Source: Sweltsa coloradensis | Lineage: Eukaryota; Arthropoda; Insecta; Plecoptera; Chloroperlidae | Assembly: GCA_024449915.1 (NCBI GenBank) | Contig: JAMZAV010000891.1 | Coordinates: 124,001 to 188,000 of the forward strand | Direction of reading: 5' to 3' | DNA length: 64,000 nucleotides | Part shown: in pieces, positions 60,501 to 64,000 of the stretch | How positions within the stretch are numbered: position 1 is the first letter of the stretch | Layout: each line of letters begins with the position of its first letter | The notes under the pieces: generated by a model | The model's database searches: none | Told to the model about the DNA's origin: nothing | Seen by the model: only the letters and a program-made list of their open reading frames with translations | Position numbers and translations under genes: made by a program

Positions 60501-63500
60501 GGGTGCGGTAGCAAGGTGCGGCAGCCAGGTGCGTCAACGCAATGCGGCAGCGAGGTGCGGCAGCAAATTGCGGTAACCAAACGGTCAACCGTACACCTCT
60601 ATGAAAAAGTATTACAAGTTGGGGCAGCCAGACAGTCCACCATAGACCTCTTTAAACTGTATTATAAATTGCGGATGCCAGACGGTCCACTGTAAATCTC
60701 TATCAAACTGTATTATCAGTTGTGGGCGGCATACGGTCCCCCGTACAACTCTATCAAACGGTATTATTTGTTTATTTGAAAAAAAGTCTCGAAATTATGA
60801 GATCCATTGGGAAAAGTACGTTTCCGAATCTCAAACAAAATGAATCACGCAATTCATTCGATTAAATTTTACCACGAAATAACGTCTACAGGGCTCTAAC
60901 CCTCAATCTTAGAGATATGTTTATTTGAAAGAAAAATCTTAAAATGATGTATACTATGTGGTAAAGTATGGTTCTGAATTTTAAAACACACAAATAACCA
61001 AAATTCCGCCATTTTTATTTTTCCACGTAAAACGTTTACAGGAGCTCGAACCCGTGATCTGAGGTAAAAGTTTATTTTTAAAGAAAAGTCTTGGAATGAT
61101 GTAGTCTACGTGGTAAGGTATGTTTAATTAATTTTAAAACAACTATTCACAAAAATTCCGCAATTTTTTTTCCTCGAAAAAACGCCGACATGTCACGAAC
61201 CCAAGCATAGAGAAAAGTTTAGAATGATGATTTGACCAGGTAAAGTATGTTCCGAAATTCCAAACAATTCACACAAATTTCGCAATTTTATTTTTTCCAC
61301 AAAAAGGGTAATATCAGATCAGATAATCAGAGAATGATGGTCCACACTTCACCTCTATCAAAGGGTAGAATCAAGTATGGCAACTGAGTGCGGTAGACAG
61401 GACCTGGTGCGGCAGCGAGGTGCGGTAACCAAACGGTCAACCGTACACCCCTATGAAAAAGAATTATCAGTTGCGGCAGCCAGACACGTCCACTATAGAC
61501 CTCTATAAAAACTGTTTTATCAGTTGCAAAAACCAGACGATCCACTGTAAACCTCTATTAAACAGTATTTTCTTTTGGGGGAGGCATACGGTCCCCCTAC
61601 AACTCTATCAAACAGTATTATTTTATTATTTAAAAAAAAGTCTAAAGAGAAAAGAACGTTTCCGAATCTCATATCAAACGAATCACCGAAATTCCGCCAT
61701 TTAATTTTGCCACGAAAAAAACGTCTACTGGGCTCAAACCCTGGATCTTAGAGAAATGTTTAATTGAAAGAAAAGTCCTGGAATGATGTTATTACCTGGT
61801 AAAGTACGTTTCCGAATATCTTAACAAATCGCCCAAATTCCACAATTTTATTTTTTCCTCGAAAAGGGTAATATCTTTTTAGATTATTAGAGAAAGATGT
61901 TCCACACTTCACCTCTAGCAAAGGATATTATCATGTAAGGCAGCCGGGTGCGGTAGCAAGGTGCGGCAGCAAGGTGCGTCAACGCAATGCGGCAGCGAGG
62001 TGCGGCAATCCGGTGCGGCAACCAGGTGCGGCAGCAAATTGCGGTAACCAAACGGTCAACCGTACACCTCTATGAAAAAGTATTACAAGTTGGGGCAGCC
62101 AGACAGTCCACCATAGACCTCTTTTAAACTGTATTATAAATTGCGGATGCCAGACGGTCCACTGTAAACCTCTATCAAACAGTATTATCAGCTGTGGGCG
62201 ATATACAGTCCCCCGTACAACTCTATCAAACGGTATTATTTGTTTATTTGAAAAAAAGTCTCGAAATTATGAGATCCATTGGGAAAAGTACGTTTCCGAA
62301 TCTCAAACAAAATGAATCACGCAATTCATTCGATTAAATTTTACCACGAAATAACGTCTACAGGGCTCGAACCCTTAATCTTAGAGATATGTTTATTTGA
62401 AAGAAAAGTCTTAAAATGATGTATACTATGTGGTAAAGTATGGTTCTGAATTTTTAAAACACACAAATAACCAAAATTCCGCCATTTTTATTTTTCCACG
62501 TAAAACGTTTACAGGGATCGAACCCGAGATCTGAGAGAAAAGTTTATTTTAAAGAAAAGTCTTGGAATGATGTAAACTACGTGGTAAGGTATGTTTATTG
62601 AATTAAAAAAAAAAAAACTATTCACAAAAATTCCGCTATTTTTTTTCCTCGAAAAAACGCCGACATGGCACGAGCCCAAGCATAGAGAAAAGTTTTAGAA
62701 TGATTATTCGACCAGGTAAAGTATGTTTTCGAACTTCCAAACAAATCACCCAAATTTCGCAATTTTTATTTTTTCCACAAAAAGGGTAATATCAGATCAG
62801 ATTATCAGAGAATGATGGTCCACACTTCACCTCTATCAAAGGGTAGCATCATGTATGGCAACTGAGTGCGGTAGCAATGTGCGGCAGCCAGGTGCGGAAA
62901 ACCGGTGCGGCAGCGAGGTGCGGCAACTAGGTGCGGCAGCAAAGTGCGGAAACCAAACGGTCAACCGTACACCTCTATGAAAAAGTGTTATCAGTTGTGG
63001 CAGCTAGACAGTCCACAATAGGCCTCTATCAAACTGTATTATTAGTTGCACAAGCCAGACGGTCCACTGTAAACCTCTATTAAACAGTATTATCTGTTGC
63101 GGGAGGCATACGGTGTCCCCTTCAACTCTATCAAACAGTATTATTTGATTATTTGAAAAAAAGTCTGGAAATAATGAGATCTAAGGAGAAAAGAACGTTT
63201 CCGAATCTCATATCAAACGAATCACCGAAATTGCGTTATTTTAATTTTGCCACGAAAAAACGTCTACAGGGCTCAAACCCTGGATCTAAGAGAAATGTTT
63301 AATTGAAAGAAAAGTCCTGGAATGATGTTATTACGTGGTAAAGTACGTTTCCGAATACAAAAACAAATCACCTAAATTCCGCAAATTTATTTTTTCCTCA
63401 AAAAGGGTAGTATCAGTTTAGATTATTAGGGAAAGGTGGTCCACACATCACATCTAGCGAAGGATATTATCATGTACGGCAGCCAGGTGCGGTAAACAGG

Positions 63501-64000
63501 TGCGGCAACCATGTGCGGCAGCAAAGTGCGGTAACCAAAAGTTCAACCGTACTCCTTTATAAAAAAGTATAATCAGTTGTGGCAGCTAGACAGTCCACCT
63601 TAGACCTCTATCAAACTGTATTATTAGTTGCAGAAGCCAGACGGTCCACTGCAAACCTCTATTAAACAGTTTTATCTGTTGCGGGAAGCAAACGGTACCC
63701 CCTACAACTCTATCAAACAGTATTATTTGATTATTTGAAAAAAAGTCTCGAAATAATGAGATCTTATGAGAAAAGAACGTTTCCGAATCTCATATCAAAC
63801 GAATCACCGAAATTGCGCCATTTTGATTTTGCCACAAAAAACATCTACAGGGCTCAAACCCTGGATCTAAGAGAAATGTTTAATTGAAAGAAAAGTCCTG
63901 GAATGATGTTATTACCTGGTAAAGTACGTTTCCGAATATCTTAACAAATCGCCCAAATTCCTCAATTTTATTTTTTCCTCGAAAAGGGCAATATCAGTTT
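42508..64000. repeat. Complex satellite array with nested and higher-order repeats (to window end)
   Basis: About 21.5 kb of one repeat. Four layers are visible. (1) A 13-bp repeat GGTGCGGCAACCA/GGTGCGGCAGCCA in clusters of 3-8. (2) A 51-bp repeat in 3-4 copies (CCTCTATCAAACTGTATTAT and on). (3) Modules of about 150 bp carrying ACAGGGCTCGAACCC. (4) Blocks of one 13-bp cluster plus one 51-bp cluster followed by either one module (about 550-640 bp) or three modules (about 870-920 bp). Long and short blocks often alternate, giving a unit near 1.47 kb. About 29 blocks are in view. All open frames here come from the repeat. Copies differ by substitutions and small indels. Confidence 0.95.
50560..51330. 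other. Stretch of the array with many small deletions
   Basis: Compared with neighbouring copies, this segment has frequent single-base losses, especially in homopolymers and in CGG or GGC steps, far above the surrounding copies. This looks like uncorrected long-read consensus error, though local decay cannot be excluded. Confidence 0.6.

Noticed and set aside
42568..61704. Many plus- and minus-strand frames of 60-116 codons with similar peptides
   Set aside because: Products of the 51-bp and ~150-bp satellite layers; they recur with each block and break at ordinary copy differences.
42660..63540. Clusters of GGTGCGGCA repeats considered as a CRISPR-like array
   Set aside because: The 13-bp units are contiguous with no unique spacers, and the context is eukaryotic satellite.

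Overview
This is animal nuclear DNA. It is AT-rich, intron-rich and loaded with transposon relics, SINEs and satellite DNA. It contains no bacterial-style operons, no CRISPR array, no rRNA operon and no long ORF; nearly all long open frames are by-products of repeats. The one gene I can reconstruct is a family B1 (secretin-type) GPCR closest to parathyroid-hormone receptors. PTH-receptor-like genes occur in vertebrates and many invertebrates. The repeat style ((ATTT)n-tailed tRNA-SINEs, many short inverted-repeat elements) suggests an invertebrate, perhaps an arthropod, but the species is not determined.

Layout. 1-2.1 kb: a decayed transposon (158-1891) with nested SINE pieces. 2.16-2.78 kb: the last exon and 3' UTR of an unidentified plus-strand gene. 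5.49-30.21 kb: the minus-strand receptor gene, of which twelve coding exons were found from splice sites and homology. They join with consistent phases into one open frame of 1482 nt (493 residues plus stop), running from the extracellular hormone-binding domain to a natural stop. The signal-peptide exon was not found; a possible 5' untranslated exon lies at 41.26 kb. The two genes point at each other, tail to tail.

Introns and upstream DNA (9-42 kb) hold eight copies of a repeat family ending in CTTCGCTCATCCAA, four of them head to tail in one intron. They also hold several MITEs with visible terminal inverted repeats, a 5S-rRNA-derived SINE, many tRNA-like SINE heads, a 660-bp foldback palindrome and long G runs. 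Three repeats touch receptor splice sites: a 37-bp tandem repeat copies a splice donor, a short duplication triplicates another donor region, and a MITE ends 24 bp from an acceptor.

42.2-64 kb: an 8-bp minisatellite, then at least 21.5 kb of complex satellite running off the window end. The satellite is built at several scales: 13-bp and 51-bp tandem repeats and modules of about 150 bp are combined into blocks of about 0.6 and 0.9 kb, which often pair into a higher-order unit near 1.47 kb. Many modules carry a sequence that folds like a tRNA T-arm. This is the least familiar structure in the window and the best candidate for something undescribed.
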